The translations under genes were made by a program, and so were the position numbers. A model generated the notes under the pieces. The model ran no database searches. It saw nothing but the letters and a program-made list of their open reading frames with translations, and was not told the DNA's origin. Shown here one piece after another: positions 33,053-48,000 of a stretch of 64,000 nt of DNA (within the stretch, counting starts at the first letter, position 1; each line of letters starts with the position of its first letter). The stretch comes from Tubulanus polymorphus (taxonomy: Eukaryota; Nemertea; Palaeonemertea; Tubulaniformes; Tubulanidae): NCBI RefSeq assembly GCF_964204645.1, contig NC_134025.1, forward strand, positions 26,194,001 to 26,258,000. Direction: 5' to 3'.

Positions 33053-36000
33053 GTACGTCGGAAATGAATCGTTAATCACAATGATACCTGTTGAATCTGA
33101 AGTAGCGTTTCTTGATGTTATAGATTTGTTCTCTTCATTCCAGAAAAAGAAGATGATCCTGGTTTTTTTGACAAATTGGCATCAACTATAATCAACAACA
33201 TTCAAGTAAGGAGATAAGAGATTCATGTAATCAGTCATTTGCATCGAAAAACCTGTGAATTGTGAAATATTTTCACATTCGATTTCTAGGTGTTTGTAAA
33301 AAACATTCACATTCGTTATGAAGATAAGGTTACGAATCCTGATCATCCATTTGCGTGTGGTATCACAATTAAGAGCCTTTCAGCTGAAACTACCAACAAA
33401 CAATGGCAGGTGACACATATAGATGCCAATGCACCAATGATTCACAAGGTATGTCAGGTTTAAGTATGCCGAGTATTTTGATCAGTCTGGGTTAGAATAA
33501 TATTGCTGATGAAAATGAACTGTAACAAGATTCAATGTAGACGTATATCTGCTGCATTTTAGTGATGAAACTTTTTACCTTTTATCTTATTTTTTGTAGG
33601 TGGTATCATTGGATGGCTTGTCAGTATACTGGAATCCATATCTACCTGAACAGAGTCTTGTGAAATTGAAGCTTCACACTGATGCATGGCGGGTAAACAC
33701 AGTTTATTCGCTTATGAAAAGTAATACTGAAGCAATTATTCTCCGCTTTATTTCTCATGATATACTCGTGATTTGTTACAGAATCTTCTGAAGAATTCCA
33801 TTGAATCACATAGTATTATGAATGAGGACTTTGATTTTAGTGAGTACATCTTCAGTATATATAGTGGTTATTATACAAACAAAGGCGTTTTCTAATGAAG
33901 ATTTCTCCTTTGTTTTCAGTTGTAAAACCAGTCTCAGCTGTCATGAAAGTCATTCTCAATAAATCAGATGAGTTTTCCTTGCCTAAGATATTAGTGGATT
34001 TCTTGTTGAAGGATTTTGACGTCATGATCTCCCGACAACAAGTGAGTACTGCCTTTGCTAGTAGCCTGCATTTTGTGACTTCACGATGTCTAACTAGATA
34101 TTATGATTGACAAGTCTCACATGATTTTCTCCCACTTTTTCCAGTTTCTCAATATTCTCAGTCTTGCCGAATCATTCAAAATGATGAAAGTCAACGAACT
34201 CTATCGCAAGTACAGACCAAATGTCCCCTTGCGAGGTAATGCAAAAATGTGGTGGCGGTATGCTTTTACGGCCTATGTTGAAAACTTCTATCGACCATAC
34301 ACCTGGAAGCATATCAAAGAACACAGGTAAATCTGGTGGATAATTTCATTCATTTTTATTTCAGTAGCTGTTAGGTTTTTATAAATGAATTATTGAAATT
34401 TCAGAAACCTGTATCGCAAGTATAAAGATGCATTCAAAAAGTACCTAGAAGACAGGTCTGACCAGAAAGTAAGAAGCAGTCTGCTTCAAATGGAAGATAA
34501 CCTTGACCTTACGAATATTGTTCTTGCTCGAGAAGAAGCCAAACTTCAGGTCGGTATAACCGGGGACGTGGCCTCCCTGATATAATAGAGCTGAGAATTG
34601 AATAAATGATAGACTTCTGAAAATATTGCAGTATCTGCATGAAGCCCCTGAAAGAGCCAAACGCAAGAAAAAAGAAAGCTGGTTCGCTGGTTGGTTTAGT
34701 TCTGATGATGAAGAGGAAATTGACATCGCCCCAGATAAGAATAGAGGTTTGATATACTTGGAGTTGTTTGATATAATCATTGAATTATTATGTATTGATA
34801 TATTTTTATATTTTACTCTTCGGAATTTAGACTGGTTTTCTAAACTGACCCCTGAAGAAAAGAAACAATTCTATGAAGGCATTGGTTATGATGAAAATGC
34901 TAATGTAGTGGATCGACCGGCTGATGTAAGGAAGGACATTCAACAGTTATTGAATTCTTGTTTTTCATGCATTAGAATATGTATGGTACCAGTGTTTGAT
35001 TTCAATTCTTTTATTATTTTCAGTACATTGAACATAAAGTGAACGTTCATCTGAAAAGCTGCGTTTTAACCTTGGTTAATTATGGAAAAGAAGTTTTGAG
35101 AATGTCTGTAACTAATTTGATATCGGCATTGGAAAATCGCCCACAGTCAAATGGAATGAGGTAGATTCATTGTATATCATTTCGTTGACATTTGCTTCTA
35201 TTTGTTGTGAATGAATGCTTCCTGAAATGAGTTCTCTACCAAACATAAACATGTGGGTCTGCGTTTCTATTTATATTCAAAGCCTTCATGAATTTTTTAG
35301 GGTTATAATGCACGCTGAAGCGAAAAGGTTAATGAATGCACCTGTGAATATGACCAAAAATTTAGAGTGGTGTTGGTTATTCAAGAAATTGATCTTCATT
35401 GATTTTTCATTTTGCACATTCAATTAATTAATCATGAGGAGCTCTACATTTGAGATGTTCAATTTGTTTCTTTTAATGAATGACAAAATTTATTTTAGTT
35501 TCTCAATGCGTAAAATTAGTCCGCCATTCGAAATGTATGACTTGATGCTTTTTTTCATTTTCAAAATCCTTAATAATGTTAATTTCAATATAGAGTGACT
35601 GGGAAGACTGAAAGTTTCATTGTTGAAGGTGCATCAATAGAACATGATCTAGTTCCTATTATTACATCTGACATTGGAGTTTATGGTAAGTTACGCCGCA
35701 AACTTCCTTGATAAGGAATGAATCATAGTAACACTATGCTTATCTTGCTGGGTATATTGGTCTTCATCTTGTTGGGGAATAAGTCCTTTTATTCTCGCTA
35801 CAAGTTTACCTGCAATATATGGCCATGGTTGAAGAACCCACTTTCTATCATCTGGATTTTTTTGGCAAAGTTATTCAGTGGCAGGTTAAGACGGATTCAA
35901 TATGCTGAGTTCAGCTTTTTTCATTCGGGAATCAGTATATTTATCCAAATATTAAACGATAAAACACAATCAAATATCGGAGATCCTTTGAATATATTTC

Positions 36001-39000
36001 AGACTTAACGGGATCTATGTTAAATTTGTGTTTCGAACGCGAAGGCCAACTTAGTAAGAGTCACTAACACTCTCAGTGTTGCCTTGATTGCATATTGTCA
36101 AACTATCTTCCTTCTTGGGTTCATGCGTAACTCGTGTTTTTCATTGTTCATATCATTCCCTTCAATTCGCTGAGCAGCCGCTTGTGCACAAAAGATGGCA
36201 ATCAATAGATATTATCAAAACCTGTGTATTTCAAATACCATATTAATGCTTATGCTGTACCAACAGAGAATTATGAAATGCTGCAGATTAAATAAGTATG
36301 ATGTTCTGACGATTTTGACTAATGTATTTCATGCCCATTTTCATGATTTCTAGCTTTAACTGGTAAGAGAGCATTAAGCATTACGCTTTCTATTTGAAGT
36401 GCCAATTTGTGAAACAGGTTTTTAACTGTAGATTCATTTACAGTTTCCCAAAATTATCTTCTTATTCCTATTCAATAGGATTCTGTACACGCAAAAAATT
36501 CAGCTTTGATAAGCAAGAATTTCACATGATATTGAATTTCTATTCACTCAATTTTTAAAGGCTTATGTTTGGGGTTTATTTTTTCTATAAATCTGATTGC
36601 TAATTTGTGTGGATTTTTTTCAAGAGCTGTTTCACAAAACATATCACTTCAAATTTATTTGACGTCATACTACTATCTTTTGTATAAAGGATTTAGCTTT
36701 TCGAAATTCTTATTACGATGTATTTTTTTGGAATTACACCTGAACGAAGCCTGTACTAAAAGCTATTTAATACTTTATGCAGAGCTTTAAGGTTCTTCTA
36801 TCTGAAATGAATGCTTGTTTCGAGAGAGCTTTTCATAAGGATGAACGCAGGTGTTCTACTAAAGAACCTGGCTGTTAACCCTTTAAGCTCTGAAACGTGG
36901 ACAAAGACATCGGCTTGTTTTTGCTGCCTCACATTTTACTCATCCTATTTCTTGGTTTGCAGTTCAAAAGCTATTTATGATATGATTTCCACATTTTGTG
37001 AAATTGATATAATGAAATTTGTTATTACTATCGGTGCATGCATTAATGATAATTCCCTTGGACCAGCCTCATACTTGCCTCAGCTTCTGAAGGACATTTT
37101 TCAAATCACTGATGATGTTTTTTTTAATATTGTAGTTGTAGCTGCTTATAATTATGAATGTTGTTTGATTGTGATTATTGTGTGCTTTTTCAAATAAATT
37201 TTTTCGTGTATTATCATTTCATGATAAAAACCTTCTTCTGATTATGAATTATTTTTCAAACATTTAGCCCTTATATAACATACTATAATTTAGCATGCTA
37301 TCACCAATCTCAAAGCTCACATCGGATTTTTTTCCTAAACTGAAATCATTTGTTTTTCAATCCTCTATGGATTTGATCCACAGTATGTACGTACATTTGG
37401 TGTGGCACATGAATCTGTTCCAAGGGTGTTTATCAATGAAAATCAGTTTTCATCTGAGATAGTTCAACATTCCAAATACCAAACTGAGAATGAAATTTTA
37501 AGTTAGATCGATAGAATTGTCTTGGTATAGATTGATTTAAGTTATATTTACGATTTCTTCCAGCACCTTCCCAACTATCGGAGGTTTTCAGCGTGGATGT
37601 GAATATCAATCCACCAAACAAAGAAGCAGACATCGCTGCCAAACTCTGCGTACAACCTGTTGAAATTGTCTATGATGAGGTATGAAAGTTTTTCTAAATA
37701 TAACACGCTATCGTTTCCTATCTTAGATGTTTAACATGAGCGCTTTCTTTCAGCATTCTGTGAATGAGGTGATTGCATTCTTCCAAGTTCCGCACAAAAT
37801 AGTTGACGATGTGAAATCAGTAGCGATTAAAAAGCTAAAAACATTACAAGAATTCAGCCGCGCCGGATTACAATACGCAATTGACAATCATAAGGTAAAG
37901 TTCGTTGAGAAATCCGCTGGAATATACTACTATATATTTTGTAATGCTATAGATGATATTTTAATGGCTGTGGTCATATGTGATGAATTTATCATTCTTT
38001 GTAGATGATCGATTTATCTGTTGACATGAGATCACCATACATAGTCATCCCTGAGTATGGAACACTGCACAGGTAAGAAAGCAACTGAAGTAATAATTCT
38101 GTTTATTACAACTTTTCGCTCTGGATGCTCTTAGATAAGATTTCTATTCTGATGTTCATGTTTTCACAGAGGAGGAAATGTACTTGTCATCGATCTTGGT
38201 AAACTAAAAGTACAGAGCGAATTACAGCCTAAAAACCAGTCATTAGAGGTATGTAAACTTCTTTGGACTTGCAGTCATCTCTTATTCAAGTGTTACTATC
38301 ATGGACAGTTTGTCTTTTCAGAACGCGACTATGACGGAGATTGAATCACGTTTATACGACAAGTTCAATCTGACTGTAACTGACGTCAAATTGCTTCTTG
38401 CCGATTCGGGTGATGACTGGCATACAGCGCAAACTCAACCAGAATCAGAGTACCACATCTTGCCTAATGTTGAGCTTAAAATGTCACTATTCAATTCGAT
38501 AAAACCGGAATACAAACAACTACCTAGGTATCAAATAGTATTTCCGTTTTAGAGCAAAAGTAAATTATTTCCATGTAGATTACTAAAAGTTTTGTATTCT
38601 TTTATCCAGGCAAAAGGTGCAAGCTAGTTTGCCAACACTTAAGGTGAACGTGTCTGATCATAAGATCATCATGTTAGCGATGTTCTTCCGTAACATTCCG
38701 ATACCTAATAGTGAGAGTATGCCGGCATTAATTGAGGATACAGTCGACGCGCCAGTTGAGTCTGGTGTCCTTGGCATCATGGTATGTGTTTCATAAATGC
38801 CTTTTTTACATAATGTTATTGTTGATTCAACTAGATTAGTGCTCACATGATGAATCTGGTTATTCATATAGGATATGAAACAATGTCAAAAAGATGCAGA
38901 CTTCAGCACGCTGAAGGGAATTGCGTGCAAAGTGAACAGAAATCATGTACGTAAGAAAAAGTTGGATTCGGCTGATGGAGCAGTTATGCAACCTGCTAGA

Positions 39001-42000
39001 AAAGTCTCTAGAAAGAAAAAGAAATTGACAAAAGAAAGTAAGGTTTAGTCACCATTTCTTTAATGTTTTTAATATATTGTAGTCATTTATTTACATTTAA
39101 CTCTTGGTTTATTGTGTATATGCATTGTTTCAGCCTCTATATACTTCCCAGCTGAGGAATCAGCTTTCGAAAATGTAGGAGCATCAGTTTTAGAAACTGA
39201 TTATCATGATGATCATGATGATTTTGATGATGATGATGAGGGTATTCTAACGTTACGAACTTTTTCATTTTGCATGGGATTCTAATATCATCGCGCACTC
39301 TCCTTTATCTAATCAGAACTTTGCTTATGATGACTTTGTGAATTGAATGATTAACGGTAGCAAAAATGAAACTAATATATGATTTTCATTAGATTTCTCT
39401 GATTAGGATCATAATTGAGACACAGCTTTTTACTGATTACTAACTTTATTTCAATGAGAATATGGAAGTGATTATACGTACCCTTTTACATGTGCAAACA
39501 AAATTTTTGTTACTTCCTACAAATCATTGCGTTTAGATTTTTGATTTGTTTTAAACAGGACATATCAATAAAAGAATTATTGAATCTGAAAGGTTATCTA
39601 TATAAAAGGATGCCTGGCATGATCATACATTATATATGCACATTCCTGCTGAGATCTTTTCTCATTTGTTTTCTATCTGATTTTCAGAGAAAGAATATTT
39701 CTATTCGGCTTCTGACCATTCAGATGAAGATGTCGAGGACTGGGCGAAGTAAGTTCTGCCCTTCCCTCAACCTCACTCAGTTTTGAATCAATTTTCCATT
39801 TATTTCATTTTTTCACTCCCATTTTGTAATTATAGACCGCTAAATCTAGAAGTGGTCGATGACTCAAAATCGAAAAACAACAGAGTGAAGATATTGCTTC
39901 GTTTCACCCTCGTGGAGGTCGTCATACAGATCGCTAAACATTCCAATGCAAGACGTGATGTTCCATACCTCATGTTCCGTATCAATCGAGTTAATGCAGA
40001 TATCGCTGTCACCGAGTTTGGACTCGCTACCAATTTAAGTCTCGGTGGTCTTGAGCTTGTGGATAAAATTCATACAGGTATGTGTCATCCTTATAAATGC
40101 TGTATATACAATTCAATTCGCAAGAAGACTCTGTTTCTTTTGTATTTATGTATAGGAAGTTCTGGTGAATATCTAGAAATGTTGAGTTCCAAGGCAGATT
40201 CTCATCTCATTTCTTTCATGTATAGGAAGGTAGGTTTTGTGCTTTGATCATCTCAATGGTCTTCGTTGGCCTTATGTGATAGATTTGATGCATGATATTT
40301 TAGGTTGATCCAATTTGTCCAGACTTCCAGCAGATTTATCGATCGATTGAGCAAGGCGTTGTTGTTGACTTTTCCACTCTGGACATTACGTTAGATAAAG
40401 TGGCCATTGTTTACCTGTACTCATTTGCAACTGATTTACAGGAGAGGTAATGTAGAGTCGACTTCATGTCTGTTTATCTCACTGATTAAACATCAGTTAG
40501 TAATATTCTACTCTATTCTAGTATTGCCCAGGGAATGTCTCGGAGTGTAAATACGCCTATATCTACACCTGGATCACTGCTTGAAACTTCTAAATCAATA
40601 GCATCAATACCACAGGAACTGATAAAGAAATATGATGAACGTAAGTGTACATAATTGTATGGAAGCATCATTTGTCCAGAAATTGGAGACTTACTTAACA
40701 TGTAAATTCCCATACTTTTTCAGCCGATCTTTCAATGCCTATTGGTTCTGTGAAACTATGTTTTGTTGCAAAACTGAAAAATGTCTCTGTTCACTTGAAA
40801 ACCATGGATGAACAACTAGCTGATATACACATGCAAGGTACTTCACATTGTAGAAACACTTTTCTTTTATCACTGGCCTGAACTTCGTCTAATTCATAAA
40901 TCCTGATTTAAATTCTAGGTCTTGAAGCAAAAGTCACTGTAAGAAGGAACAAGACTGTTTTATATTCACGTCTGAAGACAATTCTTATAAATGATGCAAC
41001 TGTTGGTACACTTTATCCAGATGTAAGCCTGTATATGATAGTTCTTGTCTTGTAAACCTGAAAAGATTATCTTGTTTTTGATTGTTGCTTAAATGGTAAT
41101 TTTCAGATCTTGAGAGTAGACACGGGAACGGTATTTGATATGAAGGTAACAAATAAAAAGCGATGAATGATTGCAAAACACATGATTGAAATATTTTCCA
41201 TTACATAAATGTACTCATTTGTTTTATATCACTTTTTTTAGCTGATTCTTTATAACAAAGAAGGAATGAAACCTGAAAAGCGAAACGAAGCTTTAGATTA
41301 CAGTGTTAGAGCACGAGTAGGTCGGCTTGAAGGTGTATTCCTGTACAAGTTTATATCAGAGCTGATGAGTTTCATTCGTCCGTTGACTAAACTCACATCT
41401 CGTAAGAATGCTTACATTCAGGCAGCATCTGATGCTGTCAAGAATCAGGTATGGTGCATTTAAAGAATTATCCCTTCGAATGATATTTTATGACTCTCAG
41501 CTCGAATGGTATATATCCATTATTTCTTTATAAAATATCTAGATGACGGTTATACAAGAGGAAGGTAAGAAGATCGTTCTTAATATAAATGTGCTAGCAC
41601 CAACAATTTGGATGCCACAGAACTCAAAGTCGCATACTATGCTGGTTGTTGAGCTGGGAGACCTCAGTTTGAAAAACTACTTCGACTTCATCGACCAAAG
41701 TGATGGAAAACGACAAGGTTGGGAAACATATAACATGCACATAAACTCAATTCAAGTTCACAGGTATTGTACCTATTTTACAGCTGACCTTCATGAGTAT
41801 AATGATTAGTAAATTCTGGTTATTATCTATGATACTTTTTGTGTTACAGATCAGTCCTGGTGTCGTTAAATTCTGTTACTCATTGCCATAATATCATTGA
41901 TCCAATTAATATGAGATTTGTAATGAAACGAGCCCTGAAGCCACTTTACACAACTGAAGCACAATATCAGGTCGATGGTAAACTTGATATTATACAGGTA

Positions 42001-45000
42001 ATGTTTGCTTTATAGAACTTATAATCTAGCTTAAAAGGTAGTGAGTAGCAATTCAGGTTTCAACGTTTTATCAATTTGAATTTAAGATGAATGTGAGCCA
42101 GAAGGATGTGCAAGTAGGTGTATCAATATTCACAGAAAATATCAAAGAGGCTAAACCAAAGATGCGCACTGCAGGTATGTCAAATACTGTATTCAAAATT
42201 TTAGAAAGTTTAAGTTTCTTTGGAAAAGTATAGAAATATGATATTTGTTGTAGAAGCAATTGATAATTCGACACAAGGCAGAGAAGTATTACCTCATCCA
42301 GAGATTGATGTCGATGTAATGCCAACTCCAACTACTGCTGAACCGAAACCACTCTTAACGGCTCAGCTCGCTAAAGTCTCCTTCGTCATGGAAGGCATGA
42401 AATTAAAACTACTCAACGAATCAAATACAAATGTAAGTTCACTATAGCGATATCTCTATTCATTAAATTACTAGATCAATATGCTTAAAACTCATTAAAT
42501 TACATACATTGTAGACTCCCGATTCATGTGGAATGTTGAATTCATTGTCGTTGTTTGAAGTTGGTGAAATAGTAGTGAAAGCAGCAGTTGATACCGACAA
42601 AGCGATGCAAGTTCAGTTGACTTTAAAGACGATTGCTCTCGTCGATGACAGGTCTGATAGCGATTTAGCTGTGAAAAGGATATTTCAATACGTTGCGGAT
42701 AAAAAACAGACAAAGGCCAATGATGTTGTCTTACCAATGGTTAGTTTTATGTTCCAGAAAGCTGTAAATGGAGCCATGACAGGTATGAAACATGAAATAT
42801 CCAGCTAGATAGAATTATCATCAACAGCAGACGACAATCAATCCCTTTCAAACTTTATTAAATGTCACTGAACGATATTTTACAGTTAACCTTGATGTTG
42901 AGAAATTCAGGATAAATATGAGCTTGGCGTATCTGTTAACTCTGATGGGATTCGCCAAGTCATTGTCGGAAATTGGTTCAGCCTTCGATAAAACAGAGAA
43001 GCCACGTTCCTTGCCAGTACAAACGATAGCTAATAAAGACACTCCAGCAGCAACACCCACAGCCATGACAGGAATAAATACTCCTCCTCCACCTCTCGTT
43101 ATCAATGCTCGTTTGAAAGAATCTGAAGTTCTTTTCTTCTTCGAGCCGGCAAATAAAAACAGCAAGATTCTGGTTCTCAAGGTGAACATATCTTTTGCTA
43201 TAAAAAAAAGATCTATCATTATTATGACATTTCCAATCATGCATTTGTTGATGATAATATTTGGATGTTATGTATCGATGTTTAGGTTAATGCTGAAGTT
43301 GGTTACAGTCGGGAAGATGGCGATATTCGTCTCGCAGCTAAAGTCAACGATTTACAAATATTTTCCTGCGTCTTCGGCAAGCGCAGCACAACTGCTTTCA
43401 TCGTAAGTATTTAAGCGTTTACGTTTAATCTTATTTGTGATTGGTTGAATCAATCTTTGAAGATGTTTTATTTCATAGGTTCTTCATCCATGTAATATTC
43501 ACTTTAAAAGATCAGTAGCGACTGATACTGATATGGTTGTGATGGATGCGCAGATTCCTGATATCAAAGTCAATATCACTCCTTCTATTCTGCACATGGT
43601 CAAAGAAGTCATCGCGATTGTGAAAGAAGAACTTGCTTTGCATGTAAGTCTAACTGGTTCCACCATCGAGATTGTCCAAAAAACCTATCCATGAACCGGT
43701 TAGCTAACTTATCATAGAGATTTATTATTTCACTTATCAGAAAAAACCTGAAATCATAGTGACTGAAGACAAGGAGCCTGACACCGATTTATGGTCAACG
43801 AAAACCATTTCACTGAAGAAATGGTTATCTATGCCATTAGGTTTGTATGCTAATTTGACTAATGAGGTGTCAATTATGGCAACCTGCATCATGATTATCA
43901 TCGCATATTATGTTATTTTCAGATGAAGAAATCTGTCACAGTGTGAGCTTCAATCAAACCCAAGTTTCTAGTGAGACGTTCAATTTCAGCATGAAGAAAA
44001 TACTTTTGACATTTGAAGTTGAGACTGCTGACACACATATGCCGGTTGTAACTGTGAAATCTTCAATTGCTGGACACTTTGATGATAGGGTAGGTTAAAT
44101 GGGAAGCATCCCTAAAGCTGTCCATTATCTATATGTAGTAAGTAATATACATGAAAGTGTCCACTTGATATTTCAGACCCAGCTCAATTCAGAAATTCAG
44201 CTGGAAGTATGTTACTTCAATGAAAAGTTGAACGTTTGGGAGCCTCTACTCGAACCGGTTATGGAAGAGGAAACCGAATATAGACCCTGGGAGGTCACGG
44301 TCAAGGTGACTTTTGCATGATCATATTATCGTATCATTCGATTAGAAGTTTGTCCTCCGATAAGGGCTTTAATCGTTGTTTTCATTTTAGATGATAAAAG
44401 GACCGAGTCATCCAATCCGATGTGTGTATAATACGATGACGATGGACGGTCTCGACGATGTGGATGGTGACATAAACGTTTTGATGTGTAAAGCTAAAGC
44501 GAAAGTTCAAAATTCAGACAGTGAAACCGATTCAGAGAACGAGATGACAGTCATACAACCGAAAACAGAAAAGATTCGAATGAGACATGGTAGTGATCGA
44601 AGTTATGGTATGTTTCAGCTAGTTCTGTAGTGTTTTTTTGTTTGTTTTTCCTTTATTCTTGAAAATTTTGATGGGATTCGCGGAGCACAGGTGACAGAGT
44701 CACTTAATTATCCAAGTATTTAGGTCATGATAACGATGCTACTGCATGTCAAACGTGCATGATTTTTCAGATCTAGATCGAGTTTTGGATACTATTGAAG
44801 GTCCAGAAACTGCAGAAAATGTAAAACGTAAGACAAATATAGGAACATGCATTTCTATAGACTAAACTGGATGACAATATGGTAGTTGGTAGAGGGTGTG
44901 CACAGAATTCCTAACATTTATTTTCATACATAATGCTTCTATTAACAGCTTCACCTGAGTACTAAAAATCACTTCGTGAATTAGAGGAACACAGTATTAA

Positions 45001-48000
45001 TCTTTTCTTCCTGATGATGAAATGCTGATATGTATATCGGGCTTAATATATTCCTCCATCCCTATATAAAAATCTTAGAAATATCATCGGTGCTGGTTCG
45101 AATCCAAGGTGGAATGAGACTTTCATTTTGTTTTCTTCATATTGGTGAAACTTCTCGCTTTTCTCTGCTATGATTCAAACTTTTTTGATATGGTGACAGA
45201 TTTCACAGAGTCTGGGTAACTCGTCTCGGTGATTGTTCTAAATTTTCCCCCTGCATGTTGAATTTCAGACTCACTCAGCCATCACAGTACATGTAGCATA
45301 CAAGGTGAAAGTGACTCGGAACCCGAGGGCTATCTTAATACTATCAGTAGTAAACTGGGTAGTATATTCTCCAGTGAAGACAGCGATGCTGATTTAAGCG
45401 ATAACGAAGTCGATGGTGACCTATCGCTTGAAGATATCGTCGAGAAGCCCGTTTTCCTGACAGCCTCTGGTCCTCAGAATGTGGATGAGGGTACAGAAAG
45501 TGGATGTATGTGTGTCCTCATACATGTTGTTGTCACACATTATATACTTTTCTGTATTCTTATTGATTTCGTGCACGATTTTCATTAAGCTTATGATTGG
45601 ATAAACTTTACCTTGGTTTTTACAGTAATTTCTTATCACAAACACTGAATATCTCATTCCTTTGCTTTGCACAAACATTTTAATGTAAAAGGATTCTCTG
45701 CTTGTTTATCAGTCTTCATGCTTCTTTATTTACCTCTGGTATGTACTGAATATATTTACTTTTATGTGTATCATTTTCAAATTGACTTCTGATTTACAAA
45801 TCACCTATACTGAATTTTAAAATATTTTTTGGTTAGATTGCTTACCTACACAACCAAACTAGTTAAGATATGAATGATGTTTCATTTCCTTTTTTTCTGA
45901 TATTGCTTTATTGTTTTGATTAAGAAGTAACATTGTTCAATTTGCAGCTATTGACAGCGATGATGTCGATGGACCCGATGAAGAGGAGCAGTGTACATAT
46001 CTAGTTGTAGATTCAAAGGATAAACTGCTCTTGAATGTTACTCCAGAAGGCATCGATGTTATAACTGATGTAATGAAGGTAAATGTCATTTCCAAATTGT
46101 GGTTTTTGAGAGTGAAATTGAATGGGTTTCATATGAATATGTGGTGTTTGTTTTTGATAGAGCCTCACAAAGGACCCACGTGAATACATGTCCAGCTATG
46201 TGAAAAAGCCATCTTTTGAGATCTACAATGAGGTATATGATTTGATTTACGGGCGTAGGGAGGTTAAAAGATATGAAAATCACAATGTTCATTTATATTT
46301 CAGTTGGACTTGAATGCTAAAGTTCGCCTTCCAAGTGATGTTACGGTAGGACCATTTATAATCAGTCTCTCTAAATTCTGAATTCTATCTAAATCCTTCG
46401 AAATTTGCTTAGACTAAAGTATCTCATATGTTGGCATGCTTTGTCATTTTTTGAATATTCATAGTATTTCTCCTTTTATCGAGGCGCCCTCAACTACTCT
46501 CTTGTCTTGTGTTTGTGTTGTAAAAAGTGTTGTCTTTTCAGGAGTGTGACTTGTTTCCAAAATCAAACAAGGCTTTTCCTATACCTAGTTCTGTTTATCC
46601 TCCCTGGGATACTGAGGTGCCCTCTGGTTTTGTTACTTTTCTTACCAATCTCTCACTTGAGCAATGAATGAAGTGATTTGAAATCAGCTCGAACTAAAAT
46701 CATCAATAACATCCCAGCTTTAAATATTTGACTCACAATTTCCAAACTTTGCTTTTTGGCCTCCCTCTTTGCCTTAGTTGCTGATTTCAAAAATATTTGT
46801 GGGTTTAACTCGGGTTTTTGGAGCTTGCTTGCTGTGTGATGAGTTATTCATCTTTTAAATGGAAAGTATTCAATTACACAAAAAATTAGTGGTAAGATTT
46901 GGCACGATGATGTCACCATTAGATGTCAAATGGTGGTAGCTATTATACTAACTATGATGTAGTATAACTTGGGGTTACTAATAATGGTATTTGAATCATT
47001 TAATAGTATCATATACTATTGCCATCACACTGCTTCTGCACCTGGATATGAGATGATAAATAGTGTTTGGAAAATTTATACCGGTATATGGAATGTAGAG
47101 AAATCCTTCACGCTATGTTAAAAAGCAAATCTATCATTTCAGGCATATAAGAAAAATCTACATAGAGTCGAAGTAGAAAATGATTGTTTGGAGGAAGATG
47201 AAGATAAAATAGATGATGTTGATTCGAAATGTGTAGACGAAGATGATGAAACAGATGGAGACATGAGCTTCCTGTCTAAAGCTTTAGCTCTAGTCGGTAC
47301 AAAAGCTATTAGTTCCGCTGCATTTGTCTACGAGGAAAAATCATTCAAATCCCCGCAAAAAGAAAATGAAGGCATGCATTTGCATTTGGATGGATTCCAG
47401 GCATTGGAGCATTTGACTCTGAAAAGAGCTGGCAAATATATGGTTGCTTTGTCTCCACAAAAGGTAAATATCGGGGTCATATATTGAATAATTGTTTAAA
47501 TTATCAAATATTGAATTAATATTAGATATTTCTATTCATATTTTAGCATGAAACGGATTATTGCATTGTGTATAACGTTGATGCAGTACACGGCAGAAAG
47601 GTTGTGACTATTCGATCTCCACTACAGGTTGGTTAAGTCTTCTTTGTTTGCATTTGCCTTTTTCGCATGATTTAATGAAGCTGATTTATATTCTTGATAC
47701 AATCTTTCATTCAGTTGGACAACCAGCTAACAATGGCAGTTGATATATTCTGTAAAACTGAAGAAGTGACCAGACTGGGAGAGACTTCAACTGCTACTAA
47801 TGCTGAAGAGTATACAAAGATTGCAACAGTAGAAGCAGGCGAGAAATATGCCATACCACTGTTTATAGCTTATCATTGCCGGCTTTATGTAGGACCTGCT
47901 GGTATTGGGTATGCATTATTTTCATTTGAATGAAATTTATTTCTTATTTACTGGCTGTATTATCTGATGATTGGCATTGTCATTGAAAAACATATGTTGA

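Noticed and set aside
42848-43244. Two minus-strand frames opposite VPS13 exons
   Set aside because: They are shadows of VPS13 coding sequence, which has clear splice borders and homology on the plus strand.
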